A DNA stretch of 64,000 nt from Gammaproteobacteria bacterium. GTDB lineage: Bacteria; Pseudomonadota; Gammaproteobacteria; SZUA-152. A program made the translations under genes and the position numbers. The notes beneath the pieces were generated by a model that saw only the letters and a list, made by a program, of their open reading frames with translations, searched no databases and had not been told where the DNA came from. Positions 1 through 7,938 of the stretch are shown here, piece after piece (the first letter of the stretch is position 1; every line of letters starts with the position of its first letter). Location: NCBI GenBank assembly GCA_021647705.1, contig JAKIUF010000023.1:1-64000 (forward strand), in the 5' to 3' direction.

Positions 1-2
1 TT

Positions 3-905
3 AAAAACTTTGTGTCTTTAGGGGCGCTGAGGGGGCTAGGTGTTACAAAGCTATCGCTTGAAGAACAAACCCAAATCGCCACCTTCCTTGACCGCGAAAC
101 CCAAAAAATAGACCGCCTGATTGAAAAGCAGCAACAACTGATCAAACTGCTACAGGAAAAACGTCAGGCGGTGATCTCCCATGCCGTCACCAAAGGGCTA
201 AACCCTGATGCCAAAATGAAAGAGAGTGGGGTTGAATGGTTGGGGAAGATTCCTGAGCATTGGGAAATAAAACGTTATAAGCATGCGTTGGCCTTGTTTC
301 AAGGGGCTGCATTTAAAAGTAGTGAATATGTTGCTGATTCTGATGTGGTTAATATAAGGATGGGTAACATCAAGAAAGGTGGATTTATTGATCTTAAGCA
401 CAATGTGAAATATTTGCCTGGTGAATACAGGAATAGCTATTCTAAGTATGAACTTAAGGAAGGTGATTTGATTGTTGCGATGACAGATATGAGCCCGTCA
501 CTAGATTTTCTAGCTGTTCCTGCTTACATGGTAGGTTTGGAATCAAGCAAAGCTTATTTACTTAATCAGCGGGTTGGGAAGTTGATAGTAAATAATTCAT
601 TTAGTACTGGTTATGTTAAGTATCTTCTTCTGTCAAATAATCTGAGAAGCCAATTAAAGGCGCAAGGTTTAGGTACAGTGCAGTCAAATATGTCTAGTGA
701 AAACCTTTACAGTTCTTTCTTTGTTGCGCCAAGTTTAAATGAGCAGGAGAAAATTGTAATTTTCCTTGATAAGGAAGACGTAAAAATTGGTGTCTTGGTA
801 GATAAGTGTAATAACGCTATTCAATTACTAAAAGAACGCCGCACCGCCCTAATATCCGCCGCCGTCACCGGCAAGATTGACGTAAGGAATCTCGTCAATG
901 GATAA
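3..905 (+). CDS. hsdS: Type I restriction-modification specificity subunit HsdS (5' truncated by window edge)
   Basis: Target-recognition subunit of a type I restriction-modification complex; with HsdM and HsdR it selects the DNA sequence to be methylated or cut. The frame is open to the window edge, so the N-terminal half lies outside; a GTG at 12 is internal. Visible are the central conserved helical spacer (EEQTQIATFLDRET, then IDRLIEKQQQLIKLL and KRQAVISHAVTKGLNPD), the start of the second target-recognition domain (GVEWLGKIPEHWEIKR), that AT-richer variable domain, and the C-terminal conserved region (NEQEKIVIFLD, LLKERRTALISAAVTGKIDVR). This two-half layout is diagnostic of HsdS. The stop overlaps the rhuM remnant by 8 nt. 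hsdM is expected upstream; hsdR lies 3.1 kb downstream, separated by accessory genes. Confidence 0.95.
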   Translation, partial: KNFVSLGALRGLGVTKLSLEEQTQIATFLDRETQKIDRLIEKQQQLIKLLQEKRQAVISHAVTKGLNPDAKMKESGVEWLGKIPEHWEIKRYKHALALFQGAAFKSSEYVADSDVVNIRMGNIKKGGFIDLKHNVKYLPGEYRNSYSKYELKEGDLIVAMTDMSPSLDFLAVPAYMVGLESSKAYLLNQRVGKLIVNNSFSTGYVKYLLLSNNLRSQLKAQGLGTVQSNMSSENLYSSFFVAPSLNEQEKIVIFLDKEDVKIGVLVDKCNNAIQLLKERRTALISAAVTGKIDVRNLVNG

Positions 906-1281
906 CACGCCACAAAATATCGTCATCGACAACACCGCTGATGGCAAAGCCAGCGTAAAACTTTATGCGCGGGATGGGATGGTGTGGATGAGCCAAAACG
1001 AGTTGGCCGAACTTTTTGACACCTCGGTAGCAAACATCAGTACGCATGTATCTAACATATTGAAAGAAAAAGAGTTATCTGATATTTCAGTTGTTAAGGA
1101 TTACTTAACAACTGCCGCAGATGGCAAAAAGAGCAACCAGACAGCAACCCGTTCCTCCTCGTTCCCATGCTCCTGCGTGGGAATGCATAGAGTTATCAAA
1201 TTTAGGCGCGGTATGGATTCCCACGCAGGAGCATGGGAACCAGAAATGGGAACCAGAAAACAGGGTAAAGTAACCGCATGA
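898..1281 (+). pseudogene. RhuM-family protein, truncated remnant
   Basis: About the first 77 codons match the N-terminus of the RhuM ('virulence RhuM') family often embedded in type I restriction operons: IVIDNTADGKASVKLYARDG, then WMSQNELAELFDTSVANIS and SVVKDYLTTAADGKK. Family members run on for about 250 further residues. Here the homology stops near 1130 and the frame continues through a palindromic repeat, giving a meaningless tail (SSSFPCSCVGMHR...). The ATG overlaps the hsdS stop by 8 nt, the usual coupled position. I infer that a deletion or repeat insertion removed the 3' part of the gene; the remaining protein is probably non-functional. Confidence 0.75.
1161..1240. repeat. Perfect 24-bp inverted repeat (REP-like palindrome)
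   Basis: Arms 1161-1184 and 1217-1240 are perfect reverse complements of 24 bp separated by 32 bp. The arm core is TTCCCATGCTCCTGCGTGGG. The element sits exactly where rhuM homology ends. A partial right arm recurs at 2990-3018, again followed by CCAGAAAA. Confidence 0.9.
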
Positions 1282-2426
1282 CCCGCGTCACCCTTAATCC
1301 TGAACTGCTGCACTGGGCGCTTGCGCGGGCGGATTTAACTGCCGATGCGCTGACAAAGGCCTTCCCCAAAATCAACGACTGGCTGACAGGCGAAGTACAG
1401 CCCACCCTGAAACAACTGGAAAACTTCGCCAATAAAACCCATACGGCGATTGGCTATTTTTTCCTGCCTGAGCCGCCGGTCGAAACCCTGCCTGTGCCCG
1501 ATTTTCGCACCATGGCCAATAGCCGTATTCATCGCCCCAGCCCGGACTTGCTGGATACCCTTTATGTCTGTCAGCAGCGGCAGGCGTGGTATCGGGATTA
1601 TCTGCGTCTGCACGGTGAAGATGCCCCTACCTTTGTGGGCTCTGTAACGATTGAAAATGATATCGTCAGCGTGGCGGCACAGATGCGTGAAGCGCTGGGC
1701 TTTGATCTGGAACAACGCCGCGCTATGCCCACATGGACAGAAGCCCTGCGTCAGTTTATTGCCCATGTGGAAGATGCCGGTGTACTGGTGATGGTCAGCG
1801 GCGTTGTCGGCAGTAATACCCACCGTAAATTAGACCCGGAAGAGTTTCGCGGTTTTGCTCTGGTAGATGATCTGGCGCAACTGATTTTTATCAATGGCAG
1901 TGATAGTAAAGCAGCGCAGATGTTTATCCTGGCCCATGAGCTGGCGCATATCTGGCTGGGTGAAAGTGGCGTTTCCGATGCGCAGGCCGCCGTATTGCCC
2001 GACGAACAAACAGAGCATTGGTGCAATGCCGTAGCCGCTGAGCTGCTGGTACCACTGGAAACCGTCAGCCGCTTATACAACCCCAATGCCGAATTGCCGG
2101 ATGAAATGCAAAGGCTGGCGCGTCAATTCAAAGTGAGCACGCTGGTGATACTGCGTCGCTTTTCTGATATGGGATTAATGGATCAGGAGACCTTCTGGGA
2201 ACATTACCATGAAGAGCTGGCAAGGCTGCGCAAGTTGGACAAGCGCGGCAGTGGCGGTGGTGATTTCTACAATAATCTGGGTGCCCGTGTCAGCAAGCGT
2301 TTTGCCCGGGCCATCGTCAGCAGCACACTGGAAGGGCAGACCTTATTTCAGGATGCGTTCCGCATGTTGAATATTCGCAAGTCCGATACCTTTTACAAGG
2401 AAGCGGAAAGGCTGGGGTTGCGCTAA
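1278..2426 (+). CDS. ImmA/IrrE-family zinc metallopeptidase with N-terminal XRE-like region
   Basis: 382 residues. The first ~60 residues look like a diverged helix-turn-helix region, followed by a linker and a gluzincin-type peptidase with the zinc motif HELAH at 220-224 and a downstream helix (EHWCNAVAAELLVPL) carrying the probable third ligand. ImmA/IrrE peptidases cleave repressors or antitoxins; the family is found in ICEs, phages and toxin-antitoxin loci. The stop overlaps the start of the next gene (TAATG), so the two are translationally coupled. Pairing of this peptidase type with a DUF4411 PIN-like protein recurs in bacterial accessory regions. The start at 1278 is the first ATG after the palindrome. 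The natural target here is unknown. Confidence 0.88.
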   Translation: MTRVTLNPELLHWALARADLTADALTKAFPKINDWLTGEVQPTLKQLENFANKTHTAIGYFFLPEPPVETLPVPDFRTMANSRIHRPSPDLLDTLYVCQQRQAWYRDYLRLHGEDAPTFVGSVTIENDIVSVAAQMREALGFDLEQRRAMPTWTEALRQFIAHVEDAGVLVMVSGVVGSNTHRKLDPEEFRGFALVDDLAQLIFINGSDSKAAQMFILAHELAHIWLGESGVSDAQAAVLPDEQTEHWCNAVAAELLVPLETVSRLYNPNAELPDEMQRLARQFKVSTLVILRRFSDMGLMDQETFWEHYHEELARLRKLDKRGSGGGDFYNNLGARVSKRFARAIVSSTLEGQTLFQDAFRMLNIRKSDTFYKEAERLGLR

Positions 2427-2920
2427 TGAGTTATCTGCTGGATGCCAACGTGTTTATTCAGGCCAAAAACCTGCACTATGGCCTGGATTTTTGTCCCGCA
2501 TTCTGGCAATGGCTGGTTGAACAGAACCGGGCGGGCAAGGTGTTCAGCATTGAAAAAATTGGTGATGAAATTCAAGTGGGTGATGATGATCTGTCCGATT
2601 GGGCAAAAGAGCGTGACCCTGATTTTTTTCTTAATCCTGATGCAGCGGTATTACAAAGTTTGGGAGAGGTCAGTCAATGGGCAACAGGTAATGGTTATGA
2701 AGCAACCGCTATTACCACCTTTTTTCAGGTCGCCGACTATTATCTGGTTGCCCATGCGCTGGCGAATGGCTACACCGTAGTAACCCATGAAATACCCTCT
2801 AATTCAGTCAAAAAAATCAAGATACCCAATGCCTGTGTAGGAACAGGGGTTAAGTTTATGTCGCCCTATGAAATGCTGCGCCATGAACAGGCACGTTTTG
2901 TTTTGGGGGCAAGTTCATGA
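2426..2920 (+). CDS. DUF4411 family PIN-like protein (putative toxin)
   Basis: 164 residues beginning MSYLLDANVFI, with the first PIN-domain acidic residue at Asp7, then acidic residues through the middle and a C-terminal strand VVTHEIPSNSVKKIKIPNAC as in DUF4411 proteins. PIN-like domains are metal-dependent ribonucleases and are often toxins. ATG overlaps the stop of the ImmA/IrrE gene by one base, so the pair is co-translated. The peptidase partner with its HTH-like region may act as antitoxin or regulator. Toxic activity is an inference; no experimental match is visible from sequence alone. Confidence 0.82.
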   Translation: MSYLLDANVFIQAKNLHYGLDFCPAFWQWLVEQNRAGKVFSIEKIGDEIQVGDDDLSDWAKERDPDFFLNPDAAVLQSLGEVSQWATGNGYEATAITTFFQVADYYLVAHALANGYTVVTHEIPSNSVKKIKIPNACVGTGVKFMSPYEMLRHEQARFVLGASS

Positions 2921-2989
2921 GTTTTGAAAAATGATTAACCATCGCGAAGCACCTAAAATGACCACGGGTTGGGCAGTACTGATCCCTCG

Positions 2990-3018
2990 TTCTCACGCAG
3001 GCGCATGGGAACCAGAAA
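2990..3018. repeat. Partial copy of the 1161-1240 palindrome
   Basis: Single arm (TTCTCACGCAGGCGCATGGG then AACCAGAAAA) resembling 1218-1258 with two mismatches in the arm. It lies in the 123-nt gap between the DUF4411 and Fic genes. Confidence 0.7.
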
Positions 3019-3043
3019 AAGCAAAGCCAGCGATTAGTCCAAT

Positions 3044-4033
3044 ATGAGCAAAGCTTACCAACCCCCCTTTACCCTCACTCATGGTCTCACTAAACAAGTC
3101 GCTGAGATCGCCGAACTGATTGGCCAGTGGAAAGCGGTAAGCCAAAACAGTCTGGTGCCAAAACTGCGGCGTAGCAATCGTATTAAAACTATTCAGGCTT
3201 CGCTGGCAGTGGAACAAAATACCTTAACCATCGAACAGGTAACGGCGGTGATTGAAGGTAAAACTGTCCTCGGTCAACCACGGGAAATTCAGGAGGTAAA
3301 AAATGCATTTTCCGCTTATGAAGCCATGGCTGATTGGCAGCCAGACCAACTCGAACACTTACTGACAGCGCATGGTATTTTAATGCAAAGTCTGATGAAT
3401 GATGCCGGTCTATTACGTTGTGGCGGCACGGGTATTTACCAGGGCAAACAACTGATTCACATGGCACCCCCTGCTAAGCAGTTGCCACGTTTGATGGAAA
3501 ACTTATTGAATTGGCTGGCCAATACCGAAGCCCATCCCCTCATCGCTTCGGCCGCGTTTCATTACGAATTCGAATTTATCCACCCTTTTAGTGATGGCAA
3601 TGGCCGCATGGGGCGTTTGTGGCAAACCCTGATATTGAGCCAATGGCAACCGGTACTGGCTTATTTGCCGGTTGAAACCGTGATTAAACAGCAACAAAAC
3701 GAATATTATCGTTTGCTGGGTGAAGCCGACAAACAAGCGGATTGCACTGATTTTATTGGTTTTTTATTAAAGGCTATGCAAAGCAGCTTGCAAGATGCCG
3801 TTAATGCACAAATAGAAACGCGGGTAGAAACGCGGGTAGAAACGCGGGTAGAAACCCCCGCAGCCATGATTGAATTATTACAACAAAGACCTGAGCTAAC
3901 ACTTGCCGAGCTTGCCAATATTATTGGCCGCTCCACCAGCACCGTAGAACGAGCGGCGGCGAAACTCAAACAACAAGGCAAACTTGCGTATATCGGCCCT
4001 AAGAAAGGTGGATACTGGAAAGTCTCTCTATGA
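3044..4033 (+). CDS. Fic family protein with C-terminal winged helix
   Basis: 329 residues. The Fic active site HPFSDGNGRMGR starts at His180 and fits HPFx(D/E)GNGRxxR, so AMP transfer (or a related transfer) onto a protein is likely. An N-terminal alpha-inhibitory segment reads SLAVEQN at 53-59: the inhibitory Glu57 is present but the usual following Gly/Asn is Gln. Four 12-bp tandem units at 3812-3859 encode IETR-VETR-VETR-VETP between the Fic core and a C-terminal winged helix (LAELANIIGRSTSTVERAAAKL). The stop overlaps the hsdR start by 4 nt (ATGA), so Fic is translated with the R subunit. Fic genes between hsdS/M and hsdR are common; their role there is unclear. Confidence 0.93.
   Translation: MSKAYQPPFTLTHGLTKQVAEIAELIGQWKAVSQNSLVPKLRRSNRIKTIQASLAVEQNTLTIEQVTAVIEGKTVLGQPREIQEVKNAFSAYEAMADWQPDQLEHLLTAHGILMQSLMNDAGLLRCGGTGIYQGKQLIHMAPPAKQLPRLMENLLNWLANTEAHPLIASAAFHYEFEFIHPFSDGNGRMGRLWQTLILSQWQPVLAYLPVETVIKQQQNEYYRLLGEADKQADCTDFIGFLLKAMQSSLQDAVNAQIETRVETRVETRVETPAAMIELLQQRPELTLAELANIIGRSTSTVERAAAKLKQQGKLAYIGPKKGGYWKVSL
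3812..3859 (+). repeat. Four 12-bp tandem units inside the Fic gene
   Basis: Unit GTAGAAACGCGG repeated from 3812 to 3859; the first unit differs at one base and the last ends in CCCC. Because 12 is a multiple of 3, copy-number change would only lengthen or shorten an (I/V)ETR linker without breaking the frame. Confidence 0.9.
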
Positions 4034-7000
4034 CCAAAATAAATATACCCGCAACGACTGAACAAGACTTTGAAGCGGCCATAGAAGCCTGGCTGGTGGA
4101 TCACGCCGGTTATGAAAAGGCCGACAGCAACCAGTTTGATGCCGCCTTGGCGCTGGACGTTGAAACCCTGTTGGCCTTTATCCAACAAACCCAGCCCGAG
4201 ACGTGGGATAAGTTGTCTGCCAGCTATGGCGGCGATATGGAAAAATCGGTGGTCAGACGCATTGCATCGGAATGCGACAGTCGTGGCCTGCTGGATGTAC
4301 TGCGCAACGGCGTGCGGGATCGGGGGCAGACTCTCCATTTGGCCTATTTCAAACCCGCCACCGGCCTGAACCCAGACACCGAAAAACGCTACCGGCAGAA
4401 CCGTCTGACGGTGATGCGGCAGGTTTACTACGACCTGGAGAGTAAAAAGTCCATCGACATGCTGCTCTCCCTGAATGGTCTGCCCATTGCTACGGTGGAG
4501 TTGAAAAATGCTTTCACCGGTCAGCGGTCGATCAATGCCATCCGCCAATATTTGAAAGATCGTGTGCCTAGCAATAAGACCCCGCTGATTCAATTCAAAA
4601 AACGGGCGCTGGTGCATTTTGCCGTAGATACGGATGAGGCTTATATGGCCACCAAACTGGCAGGCAAAGGCACCTTTTTTCTGCCATTGAACACTGGCAA
4701 CCATGGGGGCAAGGGCAATCCCGATCAGCACGATTATGCAACGGGTTACAAGACGGGGTATTTGTGGGAACAGGTCTGGCAGCGCGATAGCTGGCTGGAT
4801 ATTATTCACCGCTTCATTCATGTGCAGGTGAGTGAGTCCCGCAACCGTGAAACCGGTAAAAAGAGCCGCAAGGAGACCCTGATATTTCCCCGTTATCACC
4901 AGCTTGATGCCACCCGCAAACTGTTGGCCAGTACCCGTGCGCAGGGCGTGGGTGAACACTATCTGATTCAGCACAGCGCCGGTTCGGGCAAGACCAATAC
5001 CATTTCATGGACGGCCCACCAGCTTGCCAGCCTGCACGATGATGACAATCGGCCTATCTTCAATTCGGTGGTGGTGATCTCCGACCGACGCAATCTGGAC
5101 AAGCAGTTACAGGACAACATCTATCAGTTTGAACACAAGCGGGGTGTGGTGGAGAAGATTGACGATGAAAAATCGTCTGCGGATCTGGCTGATGCCCTGA
5201 ATAGCGGAGTGAAGATCATCATCACTACCCTGCAAAAGTTTTCCTTCATTCTGGACAAGGTAAACGACTTTGGCGGCAAGCGGTTTGCGGTGATTGTGGA
5301 CGAGGCCCACAGTAGCCAGAGCGGGCGCAGTGCGGCCAATTTGCGTGTGGTGCTGGGCAAGCACAACGAAGAAGACACCCTGAACGCGGCGGAAGGGGAA
5401 GATGAAAAGCTACCTGAAGAACCCAGCAGTGAAGAGATTATTCTGGCCGAAATCAAAAAACGCGGCAGGCAGGAGAACATCAGTTTTTATGCCTTCACTG
5501 CTACGCCCAAACATAAAACGCTGGAGATGTTTGGGGTGGAAGATAGTGAAGGAATACCACGACCATTCCACCTCTATTCCATGCGGCAGGCGATTGAAGA
5601 AGGCTTCATCCATGATGTGTTGAAGCATTACACTACCTACAAGACCTATTACGAACTCTCCAAGGCCATTGATGATGACCCGGAAGTGGACGAGAAAAAG
5701 GCCAAACGCGCTATCGCCCGGTTTATGTCGTTGCACCCGCACAATATTGCTCAGAAGACCGAGATCATGGTGGAACATTACCGGCGCTTCACCCGCAAGA
5801 AGATTGGTGGTCGTGCCAAGGCGATGCTGGTGACTCGTTCGCGCCTGCACGCGGTGCGCTACAAGCAGGCGTTTGACCAGTACATCAAGGAGAAGGGTTA
5901 TACCGACATCAACACACTGGTGGCCTTTTCGGGTGCGGTGGAAGACCCTGATCTGAATGACATCAGCTACACCGAGGCAGGCATGAATGGCTTTGGTGAA
6001 AAGGAGCTGCCGGATCGTTTTGCATCATCGGAATATCATACTCTGATTGTGGCGGAAAAATATCAGACCGGGTTTGATCAGCCGCTGCTGCACACCATGT
6101 TTGTGGACAAGCCGCTGAAAGATTTGAAGGCGGTGCAAACCTTGTCCCGCTTGAACCGCATCGCACCGGGCAAGGTGGATACTTTCGTGCTGGATTTCGC
6201 CAACGAGGTGGAAGAGATCAGGGAGAGCTTCGAACCCTATTTTGAAGCGTCTGAAATTGAAGAACCGACCGACCCGAATCAGCTTTATACCCTGGATACG
6301 AAGATTCAGCAGTTCGGCATCTTGCGCAGTGAAGAGGTGGAGGCGTTTGCGGAAATTTACTACAAGCCACAAACGAGGCAAACTCAGCGCGACCACGGCC
6401 AGTTGAACCGTTGGATAGATCCGGCAGTGGAGCGCTATAAACAGGAGTTTCGGGACAACACCGCATCTGTGGGCGAAGAGTGCTACACGGACGAAGGGGA
6501 AGATTTTAAAAGTAGTCTGCAAAGCTTTGTGCGCCTGTACAGTTTTTTGAGCCAGATTATCGATTGGCAGGATGTGCAGTTGGAAAAACACTATGCCTAT
6601 GGGCGTTATCTATTAACCAAGCTGCCTTATCGTTCTAATGGCGGGGTGCTGGATTTGGATGATGATGTGGAATTGACCTCCTATCGTAACGATAAAACCT
6701 TTGAAGGTAACCTGGCGCTGGAGGTAGGGGAAACAAGGCCCGTTTATGGCGCAACCGAGTTGGGTACGGGTGGCGTGCCGGAGGAGAAACAATCACCACT
6801 GTCGGCCATTATTCAGATCATCAATGATCGTTTTGGCACTGATTTCACTGAAGAGGACAAATTGCTGTTCGAGCAGATCAGCGGCGACATGGCGCAGGAT
6901 GAAAAACTGGCAGAACAGGCTCGGGCAGGTTCCAAGGAAAAATTCAAGGTGGTGTTTGAACCCAAGGCCACGCAAGCCTTTGTTGCACGTATTGGGCGCA

Positions 7001-7119
7001 ATGAAAAAATCGTCAATGATTTTATGTCCAACCCGGAGATGCGAAGTTTGATTGTGTCGGCCTTGTTGGATGATGTGTATGGGCGTGTGACGAAAGACGA
7101 ACCAGTATCGCCAAAATAA
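4030..7119 (+). CDS. hsdR: Type I restriction endonuclease subunit R (HsdR)
   Basis: 1029 residues, normal length. ATP-dependent translocase/nuclease subunit of the type I complex. N-terminal PD-(D/E)XK nuclease: Asp143, then Glu157-Leu-Lys159 in ATVELKNAF. Superfamily 2 helicase follows: Walker A HSAGSGKT near 315-322, Walker B/DEAH VDEAHSSQSG near 422, motif III-like YAFTATP, and the C-terminal RecA lobe with TGFDQPLLHTMFVDKPL and QTLSRLNRI. The C-terminal helical region is intact. It starts 4 nt inside the Fic gene. Together with hsdS at the left edge this should be a working restriction system if hsdM, outside the window, is intact. Confidence 0.97.
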   Translation: MTKINIPATTEQDFEAAIEAWLVDHAGYEKADSNQFDAALALDVETLLAFIQQTQPETWDKLSASYGGDMEKSVVRRIASECDSRGLLDVLRNGVRDRGQTLHLAYFKPATGLNPDTEKRYRQNRLTVMRQVYYDLESKKSIDMLLSLNGLPIATVELKNAFTGQRSINAIRQYLKDRVPSNKTPLIQFKKRALVHFAVDTDEAYMATKLAGKGTFFLPLNTGNHGGKGNPDQHDYATGYKTGYLWEQVWQRDSWLDIIHRFIHVQVSESRNRETGKKSRKETLIFPRYHQLDATRKLLASTRAQGVGEHYLIQHSAGSGKTNTISWTAHQLASLHDDDNRPIFNSVVVISDRRNLDKQLQDNIYQFEHKRGVVEKIDDEKSSADLADALNSGVKIIITTLQKFSFILDKVNDFGGKRFAVIVDEAHSSQSGRSAANLRVVLGKHNEEDTLNAAEGEDEKLPEEPSSEEIILAEIKKRGRQENISFYAFTATPKHKTLEMFGVEDSEGIPRPFHLYSMRQAIEEGFIHDVLKHYTTYKTYYELSKAIDDDPEVDEKKAKRAIARFMSLHPHNIAQKTEIMVEHYRRFTRKKIGGRAKAMLVTRSRLHAVRYKQAFDQYIKEKGYTDINTLVAFSGAVEDPDLNDISYTEAGMNGFGEKELPDRFASSEYHTLIVAEKYQTGFDQPLLHTMFVDKPLKDLKAVQTLSRLNRIAPGKVDTFVLDFANEVEEIRESFEPYFEASEIEEPTDPNQLYTLDTKIQQFGILRSEEVEAFAEIYYKPQTRQTQRDHGQLNRWIDPAVERYKQEFRDNTASVGEECYTDEGEDFKSSLQSFVRLYSFLSQIIDWQDVQLEKHYAYGRYLLTKLPYRSNGGVLDLDDDVELTSYRNDKTFEGNLALEVGETRPVYGATELGTGGVPEEKQSPLSAIIQIINDRFGTDFTEEDKLLFEQISGDMAQDEKLAEQARAGSKEKFKVVFEPKATQAFVARIGRNEKIVNDFMSNPEMRSLIVSALLDDVYGRVTKDEPVSPK

Positions 7120-7695
7120 GGCACTGTCGCTACCATTCATATTGATCGTAAGAGCCCTCTACTACTTACTGCGGCAAGATAAAAGCGGTCAGGCTGACTG
7201 CCTCCAGTTTCAGTTAATGATCCCTGGCCGGGTTGCATCAATTCGCGCTCAATCAAGCTATGTCAGCTCGGGGTTTACCGCTATAGTTCAAGTATGGGCA
7301 GGCATTCTCAATGCAGTGACCGGCCCAATGAAATTTCCAATCAGGAGACTCGGTATTTTTTAAGTCATTGATTTGAAAGAAAAATGATGAAATCAAAACT
7401 AAACCCCATACTTCTTTGAGTTTGTAGGAGTTTCCCCGCTTGATATAAGTGTTGGGTATGAGAGGATTAGGGTGGCACACGTAGCGAAGCCCATGCCGCA
7501 TATGTTGAAAGGAAGATCATTTGGTATAGGACGATATGGCTACTGTTAGTTGACAACCATAGGATAAAGATAGCATTGTGGAAAATATTCAATTACAAGT
7601 CTGTTGGCAGTAAAATCTCAAGCGCTATTCTTTTTTTTAACTAGTTGATTCAGATATAGCCTCGTGGGCTCTGGAATTAATTATTCGACTTAAAA
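7120..7695. other. Intergenic stretch downstream of hsdR
   Basis: No convincing gene. A short plus-strand frame at 7142-7363 has no ribosome-binding site and runs through the direct repeat at 7262-7340. From about 7350 the sequence becomes clearly AT-rich, matching the next two genes. The last ~80 bases presumably carry the promoter for the 7696 gene, but no promoter could be assigned with confidence. Confidence 0.6.
7262..7340 (+). repeat. ~80-bp direct repeat, left copy
   Basis: Closely matches 10174-10253 in the same orientation with scattered mismatches and a 1-base length change. The conserved 3' part includes GCAGTGACCGGCCCAATGAA. The two copies bracket 2.9 kb that holds the secreted/pentapeptide genes and the tRNA fragment. 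Confidence 0.88.
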
Positions 7696-7926
7696 ATGGA
7701 TATTAAAATGTATAAAACTAACTTTTTAAGTTATTTCATCATTCTTATCTGCCAATTGTTTATATCGATTAATAGCTTTGCGATAGACAATAATCAGGGT
7801 GTGAACGATCCTCCAAAAGGTATTTCTCCTCCATCTTTAAATGCCCAGCAAAAGGAAATGGCTAAACAATTTGAAAAAATGATCAAGTTGATGCAGGAAC
7901 AAAATAATAGGCTTGGGGGAGCTTAA
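7696..7926 (+). CDS. Small secreted protein of unknown function
   Basis: 76 residues. An N-terminal hydrophobic segment (YFIILICQLFISINSFA) looks like a signal peptide with cleavage after SFA, followed by a Pro-rich stretch and a short charged, Gln-rich helix (QKEMAKQFEKMIKLMQEQ). It is in the same frame as the following 601-residue gene, separated only by one TAA and four sense codons, so it may be the cut-off N-terminus of that protein instead of an independent gene. AT-rich codon use unlike hsdR. Function unknown. Confidence 0.55.
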   Translation: MDIKMYKTNFLSYFIILICQLFISINSFAIDNNQGVNDPPKGISPPSLNAQQKEMAKQFEKMIKLMQEQNNRLGGA

Positions 7927-7938
7927 CAAAATAGGTCA

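Noticed and set aside
3812-3859. Possible CRISPR-like repeats
   Set aside because: 12-bp units without spacers, inside a coding frame; a protein linker repeat.
3706-4974. Long minus-strand reading frame (422 codons) opposite Fic and hsdR
   Set aside because: Fully antisense to two well-supported genes with conserved motifs; no ribosome-binding site and no recognisable domain. It is a codon-bias shadow.
7142-7363. 73-codon frame behind hsdR
   Set aside because: Runs into the ~80-bp direct repeat; no start signals or homology.
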